A stretch of 6,947 nt of DNA from an uncultured Sphingobacteriales bacterium (GCA_937991535.1 CALKHN010000077.1:1-6947), one strand, 5' to 3'; counted from the first letter of the stretch, positions 1-6,939 are shown. A program made the numbers and translations. Notes: generated by a model from the sequence alone, not told the origin.

Positions 1-88
1 GCAGTTGGCAAATGGGTATTCCTTTTTTGATAAAATTGATGGCGGTTAATTATTAATGGCAATTGAGTGCCGTTTAACTATAATTTGT

Positions 89-108
89 TTGCAAATTGGT
101 TGCAAATT
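89..108. repeat. Tandem TTGCAAATT direct repeat upstream of integrase remnant
   Basis: Two exact copies of the 9-base word TTGCAAATT lie at 89-97 and 100-108, separated by GG. The period is 11 bases, about one helical turn, so both copies face the same side of the DNA. They sit about 40 bases before the start codon of the integrase remnant at 150. By position they could be binding sites for a regulator or for the recombinase itself. That role is inference; only the repeat is seen. Confidence 0.4.
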
Positions 109-149
109 TTTGAAGGAAAAGATCTTGGGAAATTAAAAAATTATAAGTT

Positions 150-325
150 ATGCCTGCAACATTAAGCATCACCCTTGATACCCGTAGGATTAAAAAAAGT
201 AATAAGTACCCTGTTAAACTACGGGTAACATTTGAACGGGTTACACAGAGTATTATCAAACTGTTTTTGACTTATCATCAAAAGAGGAATATGATAAACT
301 TTCTGCATCAAGAAACAGCAATATA
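150..325 (+). pseudogene. Tyrosine recombinase/integrase N-terminal remnant, frameshifted
   Basis: Reading from the ATG at 150 gives MPATLSITLDTRRIKKSN, followed by KYPVKLRVTFERVTQ. This is the characteristic start of Bacteroidota site-specific integrases (N-terminal arm-type DNA-binding domain). After the glutamine codon at 246-248 the ATG frame becomes meaningless and stops at 324. The frame starting at 251 continues the family pattern with YYQTVFDLSSKEEYDKLSAS. The two halves join if one base was lost at about 249-251, which would restore an Arg or Ser codon before the YYQT. Similarity ends near 322, and the second frame stops at 356. The SAM-like core-binding domain and the catalytic domain with its Arg/His/Tyr residues are absent, so the product cannot recombine DNA. 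Normal members are roughly 400 residues; about 58 codons survive here. It converges on the minus-strand genes and marks a former integrated element or a rearrangement edge. Confidence 0.72.
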
Positions 326-413
326 ATAACGCTATTCTATTTCGTCCAAGAAAATTAAAACCTGCCAGTCCTTCTAAGAATATAAGTGAATTTGAGCTAT
401 AGATTTTATAACT
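326..413. other. Unassigned spacer between integrase remnant and mutarotase fragment
   Basis: Between the point where integrase similarity ends and the stop codon of the minus-strand mutarotase gene I see no gene. Short open stretches exist on the minus strand, but none has a start codon, usable length or recognisable motif. The AT-rich words around 405-420 can pair weakly, but there is no convincing stem and U-tract, so I do not call a terminator although the flanking genes converge here. Confidence 0.4.
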
Positions 414-683
414 TTATAATCCCCATTTGGCTAGTTTTATGCGCCCAACTGTAATTAAAATATTTGCAAACAGCCTAGTTTCACCTGTAGAAATCGAGAG
501 ACAAGTATCTTCAGATTTTACTTGCTGGTAAAATTCAAATCGTTTTTGACGTTCAAGAGAAGTTCCTTTACCAGCACAGGTTGAAATTGGAAAATTACCG
601 TCTGCTATCAGTATTTTAGCACCATGCCCATTACTTCCCAATGCCATAAGTATTTCCGGATGCAAGAGTTTTGTTTTAAGCAT
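414..683 (-). CDS. RbsD/FucU-family sugar mutarotase, internally deleted
   Basis: This 89-residue product matches both ends of the RbsD/FucU family, which interconverts anomers of ribose, fucose or related sugars in the cytoplasm as ring-shaped oligomers. The N-terminal part (residues 1-36) has LLHPEILMALGSNGHGAKIL followed by IADGNFPISTC, with His20 and Asp28 exactly where E. coli RbsD has its catalytic His20 and Asp28. The C-terminal part (about 40-84) has RFEFY, then STGETRLFANILITVG, where FAN at 72-74 corresponds to the YAN near residues 128-130 of RbsD. The family is usually about 140-148 residues, so roughly 56 central residues are missing after Cys36 (junction near 563-575), yet the frame is kept. 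The FucU-like RFEFY favours the fucose branch. The gene starts 21 bases after the transporter stop and is probably co-transcribed with it. The deletion removes core fold, so the protein is likely inactive, though it is not formally a frameshifted pseudogene. The family call is firm; activity is doubtful. Confidence 0.8.
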   Translation of the reverse strand: MLKTKLLHPEILMALGSNGHGAKILIADGNFPISTCAGKGTSLERQKRFEFYQQVKSEDTCLSISTGETRLFANILITVGRIKLAKWGL

Positions 684-704
684 GTGTTTAATTAATTGTT
701 TTCT

Positions 705-2006
705 TTAATCACGTTTCAAAAATTCATCTTCAACATATTCATGCAATTCTTTATTTTTTACAAGTGGCCCCATTAAAAATAATACAATTGAAAGTGCTAT
801 TAGTGCCATAATCCCATAACCGATAAAAATTATGTTATAAGCCGTTGAATAATTATAAGTGATCGAGAGATTTTTGACAGCAACACCAGAAATTGACTGA
901 AAAATCATACCTCCAAAGCCTGACCCCACGCTGGCAATTCCCCACACCGATGCGGTTGCACTTTGAGGAACTACATCTCCCGGGAAGGCCATAGTATTGG
1001 ATGAATATGCAGCATATCCAAATCCTGCAATAGATAAAACAACTAATGCAGACGCGGGAGAAATAATTACCAAAGGTCCAAAAATTAGGGAAAACCCCAT
1101 TAGCGCTCCAAATATACCAACAGATATTTTCCTCGCTCTGGGCAGGGGCACCCCTCTCTTAATAATATATTGGGTAAACAATCCTCCTAATATGTTTCCC
1201 AGATCAGCTACCACGAATGGAAGTATCACAAACCATCCAATTTTTTCCAATTCCCAATGATATACATCTACAAGGTAACGGCCAATCCAAAATGTGATAA
1301 AATACCAGATTGGGTCCATAAATAGTTTAGAAAGTGTAAACGAGGATACAAAACGCGTTTTCATTAATTTCCATGGTGCTATTATCCTCGCCTTTGATTC
1401 CTTCAGCGAACGCTCAGGAGTGTAGTAGGTAAACCAGAATATTGCAAGCCATAAATAACCTAATACGCCAATAGCAATAAAAGCTTCCTGCCAGCCATAA
1501 GCACTTCCGAGCCATACAACTAAGGGAGGAGCAATTATAGCTCCCATGGCAGCACCGCTATTAAATATACCAGTAGCTGTGGAGCGTTCTTCGGGGGGAA
1601 ACCATTCAGTCGTTAATTTTATGGCGGCCGGCCAATTCCCTGCTTCACCAATACCCAATAAAGCCCTGAATATTCCAAAATGGAGTGGCAAAGTTGCTAA
1701 CGCCTGTAAAAGAGAAGCGGTGGTCCAGAATGCCATTGTCAACGAATATCCTAACCTTGTACCAAGTTTATCAATTACGAAACCAGAAACCAAGTTAGAA
1801 ACCATATAACCCATAAAAAAGGCAGTACCAATATAACCAAATGCTTCATCAGAGATCAATTTACGAAGAGCGCCATCAGCGCTTAAATAATTGAAGGCTA
1901 ATCGGTCTATGTAATTGAGTATTGTTGCTATCAGTGCAAATGACAGCATTATCCAGCGTATCTTTGAAGAATTTCTATTACTGGAATTGAAGGGTTTTTT
2001 TTTCAT
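705..2006 (-). CDS. MFS transporter, ACS/hexuronate (ExuT/DgoT-like) family
   Basis: This 433-residue inner-membrane carrier has the full length and about twelve hydrophobic segments expected of the major facilitator superfamily. After a basic N-terminus (KKK, then NSSKIRW), helix 1 carries NYIDR at 31-35. Motif A between helices 2 and 3 is DKLGTR at 79-84. The helix-4 signature GEAGNWPAA lies at 120-128, followed by the conserved EWFPPEERSTATGIFNSGAA segment. This pattern is typical of the anion:cation symporter family, which includes hexuronate (ExuT) and galactonate (DgoT) transporters. Asp34, Arg35 and Glu121 match the positions used in DgoT for proton coupling and carboxylate binding, so a proton-driven sugar-acid symporter is most likely. 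The start ATG at 2006 lies 35 bases after the stop of the fucosidase remnant. The neighbouring FucU-type gene and fucosidase tail suggest a fucose-related substrate such as L-fuconate, but the sequence does not settle this. It is not of the FucP type. Confidence 0.88.
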   Translation of the reverse strand: MKKKPFNSSNRNSSKIRWIMLSFALIATILNYIDRLAFNYLSADGALRKLISDEAFGYIGTAFFMGYMVSNLVSGFVIDKLGTRLGYSLTMAFWTTASLLQALATLPLHFGIFRALLGIGEAGNWPAAIKLTTEWFPPEERSTATGIFNSGAAMGAIIAPPLVVWLGSAYGWQEAFIAIGVLGYLWLAIFWFTYYTPERSLKESKARIIAPWKLMKTRFVSSFTLSKLFMDPIWYFITFWIGRYLVDVYHWELEKIGWFVILPFVVADLGNILGGLFTQYIIKRGVPLPRARKISVGIFGALMGFSLIFGPLVIISPASALVVLSIAGFGYAAYSSNTMAFPGDVVPQSATASVWGIASVGSGFGGMIFQSISGVAVKNLSITYNYSTAYNIIFIGYGIMALIALSIVLFLMGPLVKNKELHEYVEDEFLKRD

Positions 2007-2041
2007 TAAAAAAGTATAAGAAATAGAAATTCTAATTTGAA

Positions 2042-2281
2042 CTATACTTCAATTTTAAAGCCGTAAGCCAATTGTCCTGCCTTTGACATTTTAGCTTTCA
2101 ATTCTGTCGGTAGTTCAATTACTAATCCCATGGAACTGTCATAAATCCATTTGAGAGGAGTATTACTTCCCATTAAATATATTTTGCTTCTTTCTTTCGG
2201 TTTAACTGATTGCAAAACAAGCTGATCCCCAGGCCATTCTAATGAAAACGCATAAACCGTTTTGTTATCTTTGGATCTAAT
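2042..2281 (-). pseudogene. GH29 alpha-L-fucosidase, C-terminal remnant
   Basis: The minus strand here encodes about 79 residues ending at a TAG at 2042-2044. They include SKDNKTVYAFSLEWPGDQ, then LVLQSVKPKERSKIYLMGS, NTPLKWIYDSSMGLVIELP and finally AYGFKIEV. This is the ending of GH29 alpha-L-fucosidases: the C-terminal beta-sandwich with its VYAxxLxWP strand, the LGS-x-x-PLKW turn, GLxIELP and the closing AYxFKIE. The catalytic TIM barrel with nucleophile Asp is absent. Reading upstream in the same frame, similarity is lost at about 2281-2290 and a stop appears at 2312-2314. There is no suitable start codon for a full domain, so it is a 3' fragment of a gene normally around 450-550 codons. 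It ends 35 bases before the transporter start, implying that an intact fucosidase gene once directly preceded the transporter. The call is from recognition of family motifs, not an alignment. Confidence 0.75.
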
Positions 2282-2286
2282 ACTAA

Positions 2287-4320
2287 TTACTGCAAAACAA
2301 GAGTGCTGAAATCATTTTGGTTGTTCACATGAATCAGAATCGAATCCTTTGTGAATTTGATCTGAATGTCTTTCATACCTGCCGGGTAAGTATCAGTCAT
2401 TTTAGTCGCAGGACAGTATTTCTTATCAATGACCAGTGAATAACTACCACTTTTTAGCAAGTCCAGGAACCATTCATTTTTATTAATTCTTTTTCTCAAT
2501 ATGGATAATGTAGAAACATCTTTATTCTTAACGGGAGATCGTATGCCTGCATGGTTGAGGACAGCGGCCGTAACTTCAGGCATTTCAGAAGAAGCAATAT
2601 AGTAAACGAAGCCTTTTCCGTATGGATTGACATGTACCAACGGATATTGTTTTTTCCCGCTATGAACAAAGCTAATAGTAGAGCCTGAAAGTGGAATAAC
2701 CGATGTCCATTTCTTATTAGTGGATTGAGATTTGACAGGCATCACATTATCTCTAATCACGAGGCGTGGGTCAATAAGGTTATTATTTTGTGTTTGCTTG
2801 TTATCCACTATTTTAAACTCCTCCGCTTTCTTTTCTCTTGAAACTCCCATGATATCGTTAAGTGCAAAATCTCTTCGAGGACTGCCATCTGCTTCGTAGC
2901 AAAGTGCATCTCCCGTGATCAGAACGATCCCTCCATTCTTCGCATAGTTTTTGATAATGGCTAACTCATTCTCAGAGAATCCAGAAGATTCGGCCAATAA
3001 TAGTGCCTTATAAGGTTCCAGGGTAGTATTGGCAAGATTGATGTTTGAAATAAAACGAACGGGATTACCTGAATTCAAAAGAGGCTCTGTGATTTCGCGG
3101 AGTATTCTTACATAATCATCCCGCCTGTATTGATCGTAGCGGTAGCGTGTTTTCTCGTTGTAAATAATAGCAATATTGGTAACCGGCTTTGTATTTTCCA
3201 GGAAGGGTTCTGCATCCCGAACCATGCCATAAAACGGAGCCAGATCTTTTTCGAACCATTCTGGTGTAACGACTCGGTCAAAGGAAGTATCCGCATCAGG
3301 CAGTCCTGTTTTACCAACGGAGGCAAAATAAGAATAACACCTGCCGCCAAGAGCTAAACATATCCATGCTATTTTGGGATGTTCAATCACTTTTCCTGTG
3401 ATAATACCTCCCTTATCAAATACTCCATTTAAAAATAATTCCTTAAATGGATCGGCAAACTCAAGATAACTCATGTCAACACAATTGGCATCACTAATGT
3501 CTGCGTATTGACTGCCGTCAAACCAGTTCTGCCAAACTGGTACCGACGGTTTAATGGCTTTGCAGGCAGCGTAACTGTCTTTTACAAACCGGCTAATGCT
3601 CGCTATTCTAAATCTTTGACGGTGTTGCCAATCAACCCATTTTACAGGCATTTGGACATTAAACATTTCATGATAAAGCTTTTTACACCCATCACACCGG
3701 CATTCTGCAGGTTGATCCAATATATCAAAACGGAATCCATCAACAGGATAGTTGCTCAGAATTTCACGGGCAGATTCCATGACCTGGTCCCGATAAGGCG
3801 AATTAAGACAGATCATCGGCCTATCTTTATTACCATCAGTATACTCAGGATGTTCTTTGGCGTACTTCATTACCCATCCAATACCTACGTACCCAAACCC
3901 GGAAATATTCAGTTTGTGCAGCTCTTTCAGAGTTTCTCCAAAAAAATCTCCCTTCATCCCTGGATAGGGTATATTGACATTTGTTTCTCTATATGTGGAA
4001 TATCCGGCCTGAGGAACGCCTAAAAGCAGGACTCCGTCCAAGTTTAATTTTTTGCAGAATTCAGCATATTTTACCGGATCCTGCTCAGAAAAAAAGGTGT
4101 TCAGTACAGCTTCTGAATATTCTTCCTTTTCATTGATATCAAAGCAGATCTGGCGGAAGCAATCCGCTGGTCCTTTTGGAACATGCTGCATTACCTCATC
4201 GCGAGTAAAAAGATGCGTATCCTCGTTGTTACATCCGGTAAGGAAATGAGAAAATGAGGTTGAGATTATGATACCGGATGTGGCTCCAACTCCATTTATT
4301 AAGAATTTTCTTCTATTCAT
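2287..4320 (-). CDS. Tat-exported lipoprotein-like glycoside hydrolase, GHL6/GH42-like middle domain
   Basis: The product is about 677 residues from the ATG at 4320, which gives MNRRKFLING. A TTG nine bases upstream is possible but less likely, since the ATG places the twin arginines (Arg3, Arg4) as in normal Tat signals. The hydrophobic stretch ends in LTGC at 27-30, a good lipobox, so the mature protein is probably lipid-anchored outside the inner membrane. The first ~350 residues resemble a TIM-barrel of the putative glycoside hydrolase group (GHL6 type, in the alpha-amylase/fucosidase-like superfamily): YPVDGFRFDILDQP near 191-204 carries a likely catalytic Asp199, followed by the CRCDGC cluster at 207-212. 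Residues ~380-590 (TNIAIIYNEKTRYRY, then YKALLLAESSGFSENE and NGGIVLITGD) look like the class-I-glutaminase-fold trimerisation domain of GH42 beta-galactosidases. A short beta-rich tail closes the protein. The substrate is unknown. It lies 50 bases downstream of the esterase and probably shares its transcript. It appears intact. Confidence 0.8.
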   Translation of the reverse strand: MNRRKFLINGVGATSGIIISTSFSHFLTGCNNEDTHLFTRDEVMQHVPKGPADCFRQICFDINEKEEYSEAVLNTFFSEQDPVKYAEFCKKLNLDGVLLLGVPQAGYSTYRETNVNIPYPGMKGDFFGETLKELHKLNISGFGYVGIGWVMKYAKEHPEYTDGNKDRPMICLNSPYRDQVMESAREILSNYPVDGFRFDILDQPAECRCDGCKKLYHEMFNVQMPVKWVDWQHRQRFRIASISRFVKDSYAACKAIKPSVPVWQNWFDGSQYADISDANCVDMSYLEFADPFKELFLNGVFDKGGIITGKVIEHPKIAWICLALGGRCYSYFASVGKTGLPDADTSFDRVVTPEWFEKDLAPFYGMVRDAEPFLENTKPVTNIAIIYNEKTRYRYDQYRRDDYVRILREITEPLLNSGNPVRFISNINLANTTLEPYKALLLAESSGFSENELAIIKNYAKNGGIVLITGDALCYEADGSPRRDFALNDIMGVSREKKAEEFKIVDNKQTQNNNLIDPRLVIRDNVMPVKSQSTNKKWTSVIPLSGSTISFVHSGKKQYPLVHVNPYGKGFVYYIASSEMPEVTAAVLNHAGIRSPVKNKDVSTLSILRKRINKNEWFLDLLKSGSYSLVIDKKYCPATKMTDTYPAGMKDIQIKFTKDSILIHVNNQNDFSTLVLQ

Positions 4321-4370
4321 AACTTGCAATTAGTATATTAATTTTAAATGGCATAATTAAAAATTAACTC

Positions 4371-6818
4371 TTACTTGAGTAAAGGTTTATAATGTTGTTT
4401 CTTCAAAAAGCGGTCAAGGAACTGAAAGGTGCCAACACCATGAATCGTATGAGGTCCTTCAAAATATTCGATATGGGTGGATTTCGGCAGCCCTAACAAA
4501 TCATAGTGCTTATAAACCTTTGCAAACTCAAACCCTACCCACTGGTCTTTTGCGACTTCATCATAGTAACCTCGCTCCACCATGAAAGGACGAGGTGCAA
4601 TCAGCGCAGCCATTTCCGCATAACTAAAAGTATGGCCCAGGTCCCATTCATACATGTCAAACCATTTCGTGAACATATAACTAAAACTATAATCAGTGCT
4701 GGAACATTTACGTATCCACTCATTGAAATTGGCTGAACAAATAGAAAGGGTATAACCCTGTACCAACGCTGGTATACGCATAGCACTACAACCACCATAG
4801 GACAATCCATAAAAACCAATACGTGCAGGATCAACAAAAGATAGTTGTTGAAGCCATTCAACAATACGCTGATGCTGGCCAGCAATAACAGAGAATAAAT
4901 TAAGACCAATAGGATTGGCTATTCGGTGAAGTACCCGGTATTTGTTTTCACCCCTGTACGGATTAGAGGGGGCAAATACAACATAGCCCTGGTCGGCTAG
5001 CCGTGAGGCAAAGCCCCTGTAAAAGTGAAAATTTTCTGACTTTGGGTCGGTCGTGACTACATCCATTGGCGTTCCTTCAAGTCCGTGTTGACACACCACT
5101 GCCTGGCGTTTTTCACCGGGCGTCAGATCATTGGGTACGAGTAAAATCCCCCAGGCAAATACTCCAGGCCAAACGTCCAGCATAACCTCATAGCCCGTCC
5201 ATTTTTCCGTTTTTCCCCACAGCCGGGCGCGTGGATTCATCGCCATTGATGGGGTTGGAAGTCTGCCTATCTGATTCCAGAATCTGTTGCGTAGATCAGC
5301 CTTAACCGGTCGCTGCAACGCGGTATCACCTTTGAGCAAATCCCAGAAATTTTTCTCACGTGTTCGATAACACAAGACTACTTCCCTTTGTATTACTCTC
5401 TCCATACCCCGCACAGTACGTTCCTGTCTCTCACTGGTATTAATCCAGTCTTCAGATACTTCAAGAGGATGTAAAGACATAGGGAATTTTTTAGAAATAT
5501 TAATATTTAACCCACTGGCAAAAGCGTTCAACCCTTCGCGTGAGAATGGCAGCTTAAAGCTTGCTCCTCCATTTGCACACCATTGAAGATTGGCTTTACC
5601 GGCTGGCAGCAACGATAGTGCCCTATTCCATTCAGCTTTAGCACCATTAATATCCGGCGTATACAGACTGCCGGGTGCAGCGCCCTCACGCTCACTAACT
5701 GAAGGAGGGGGGCCTGCAATCTCAGGAGTTTCAGATTGTTCAACAACAAGGTGACGGGGCCAGGTCATAGCAGCTAATTCCGCATCACCAAAATATTCCA
5801 GTAATCCGAATACATTGCGGTAAATGGGTTCTTTCCAGAGGGCTTCCCTCCGATCAAAATAGCCACTAACCAGGGTAGCTGAAAATCGTGTATCCAATGC
5901 GGCAGCATAAAGAGCCAACAGTCCACCTTCACCATAGCCGGCAACCCCTAAAGGAGCCTGACTACCTTCCTTCTTATTCCTTAATTCCATCCAGTCAATG
6001 GCTGAAAATATCTTTTGCAGTTCGTAGCCGATCACAGTACGGCCTACTTCAAAACCTTGCCGGTAAATCCATTCCCGGTGTGTCTGATTGGTAAACTTAT
6101 TAAGCGAAGGATTCCCCGAAAAGGTATCATTCCGGTTGACTAATACCGGAATTAATACCTCACAGCCAAAATCAGCGAGTTGCCGCCCTATACCGTAACA
6201 AAGGCTATTAGGTTTGCTCAGTCCGGCGAGTACTTCCGGCTTAATATCCGCATCAGGAATCAGCACTATTCTGGCGTGTACCTTTCCCCTGGGCTCTATA
6301 AGCAACCCTTCAGCTGATAAGCCTGGAAACCCTTCGAGTACATCCCAGCGGACTGCCTGGATAATACAATTCGTACTTTTTATTTCGAGAGGCTTCATCT
6401 GGCTATTAGTCATCACGTCCATTCTTGGCACCATCACCCGTTGATCTACTACTCCCAAACGCTTTTTCAACAAATCCCGTTCTGATGAAATTGACTGATT
6501 GAATGCCTCTACTGAAGAAAAATCGCGATGCCATAAATTAACCTTGTTTTGGCTGACTTGTTCAGTCCTGCGTATTAAAAAACTATCAATGTGTTCAACC
6601 ATGATAGCTGAGAGATCCCCTTTTTCAGTTAGCGGTGTACTAGCGAAGGGTAATGAAGTTTGCCCAAAAACAGAAGAAGATATTAATAAACATAAAATAA
6701 GGTTATAGATAATGCTAAAAATGCCTTGAGATAAAATAACAACTCTTTTTTTATGATTACATAATAATCTTTTATTATTCAATAAAAATAATCCAAGATA
6801 GCTTTGGTTTTTTTTCAT
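4371..6818 (-). CDS. Secreted double alpha/beta-hydrolase, acetyl xylan esterase-like
   Basis: This 815-residue protein begins with an unusually long basic N-region and a hydrophobic segment at about 33-50, ending in SSSVFG before Gln53, a plausible signal peptidase I site. No later ATG would keep this signal. Two hydrolase lobes follow. The C-terminal lobe (~545-805) has a complete dienelactone-hydrolase/acetyl-xylan-esterase arrangement: oxyanion QHG at 577-579, nucleophile Ser673 in GLSYGG, a likely acid at Asp753 in ERGYYDEVA, and His790 in FEGPHTIHGVGTF. The N-terminal lobe (~155-365) keeps the fold, with VLIPDAD at 185-191 and VAGYGEGGLLALYAAALD, but the nucleophile elbow reads GYGEG with Gly296 in place of serine, so this lobe should be inactive. 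The likely role is deacylation of decorated polysaccharide or another ester outside the cytoplasm. It is the first gene of the minus-strand run. The exact ester substrate is unknown, and peptidase or other esterase activity remains possible. Confidence 0.82.
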   Translation of the reverse strand: MKKNQSYLGLFLLNNKRLLCNHKKRVVILSQGIFSIIYNLILCLLISSSVFGQTSLPFASTPLTEKGDLSAIMVEHIDSFLIRRTEQVSQNKVNLWHRDFSSVEAFNQSISSERDLLKKRLGVVDQRVMVPRMDVMTNSQMKPLEIKSTNCIIQAVRWDVLEGFPGLSAEGLLIEPRGKVHARIVLIPDADIKPEVLAGLSKPNSLCYGIGRQLADFGCEVLIPVLVNRNDTFSGNPSLNKFTNQTHREWIYRQGFEVGRTVIGYELQKIFSAIDWMELRNKKEGSQAPLGVAGYGEGGLLALYAAALDTRFSATLVSGYFDRREALWKEPIYRNVFGLLEYFGDAELAAMTWPRHLVVEQSETPEIAGPPPSVSEREGAAPGSLYTPDINGAKAEWNRALSLLPAGKANLQWCANGGASFKLPFSREGLNAFASGLNINISKKFPMSLHPLEVSEDWINTSERQERTVRGMERVIQREVVLCYRTREKNFWDLLKGDTALQRPVKADLRNRFWNQIGRLPTPSMAMNPRARLWGKTEKWTGYEVMLDVWPGVFAWGILLVPNDLTPGEKRQAVVCQHGLEGTPMDVVTTDPKSENFHFYRGFASRLADQGYVVFAPSNPYRGENKYRVLHRIANPIGLNLFSVIAGQHQRIVEWLQQLSFVDPARIGFYGLSYGGCSAMRIPALVQGYTLSICSANFNEWIRKCSSTDYSFSYMFTKWFDMYEWDLGHTFSYAEMAALIAPRPFMVERGYYDEVAKDQWVGFEFAKVYKHYDLLGLPKSTHIEYFEGPHTIHGVGTFQFLDRFLKKQHYKPLLK

Positions 6819-6904
6819 GATTTATTTTGTTATATTTTATTAATCACTTCTTAATATTATGCAGCCTATATAATGTAATTAATAAATATTTTTTATCATT
6901 ATTG
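6819..6904 (-). other. AT-rich leader of esterase gene, no clear promoter
   Basis: The region in front of the esterase start is very AT-rich. Just before the ATG it reads AACAAAATAAATC on the minus strand, an A-rich leader of the kind Bacteroidota use instead of a Shine-Dalgarno site. I searched for the Bacteroidota promoter pattern TAnnTTTG with an upstream TTG and found no convincing match, so the promoter of the run is either degenerate or beyond the window edge. Confidence 0.35.
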
Positions 6905-6939
6905 TCCGACTAAAGTCGGGTTAAAATGTCGTGTAACCC
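6905..6939. repeat. Overlapping short palindromes (REP-like or leader hairpins)
   Basis: CCGAC at 6906-6910 and GTCGG at 6915-6919 form a 5-bp stem with a TAAA loop, extended by a T-G pair at 6905/6920. GGGTTA at 6918-6923 can instead pair with TAACCC at 6934-6939 across a 10-base loop. The two hairpins share bases 6918-6920 and exclude each other. The element lies about 90-120 bases upstream of the esterase start. It could be a dispersed REP-like palindrome, a terminator for a gene outside the window, or part of the esterase leader; the sequence does not decide between these. There is no strong U-tract on either strand. Confidence 0.4.

Noticed and set aside
74..259. 61-codon minus-strand reading frame
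   Set aside because: It runs antisense across the integrase remnant, has no recognisable domain, and the plus strand explains the sequence better.
340..400. Short minus-strand open stretch reading KDWQVLIFLDEIE
   Set aside because: It is about 14 codons between stops, with no start codon and no family I can name.
405..420. Possible terminator between the converging integrase remnant and mutarotase gene
   Set aside because: The pairing is only A-T and there is no clear loop or U-tract.
705..2006. Transporter as the fucose permease FucP
   Set aside because: The helix-4 GEAGNWPAA signature and the EWFPPEERSTATGIFNSG segment belong to the ACS/hexuronate group; FucP belongs to a different MFS subfamily.
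2015..2030. TATACTTT-like word on the minus strand as a Bacteroidota promoter for the transporter
   Set aside because: It does not match TAnnTTTG fully, has no paired upstream TTG box, and lies too close to the start codon.
3508..4023. 171-codon plus-strand reading frame inside the glycosidase gene
   Set aside because: It is a shadow frame opposite a well-supported gene with clear domain motifs and shows no family signature of its own.
4321..4329. TTG start adding three residues to the glycosidase
   Set aside because: The ATG at 4320 gives the canonical MNRRKFL Tat start, so the shorter form is preferred.
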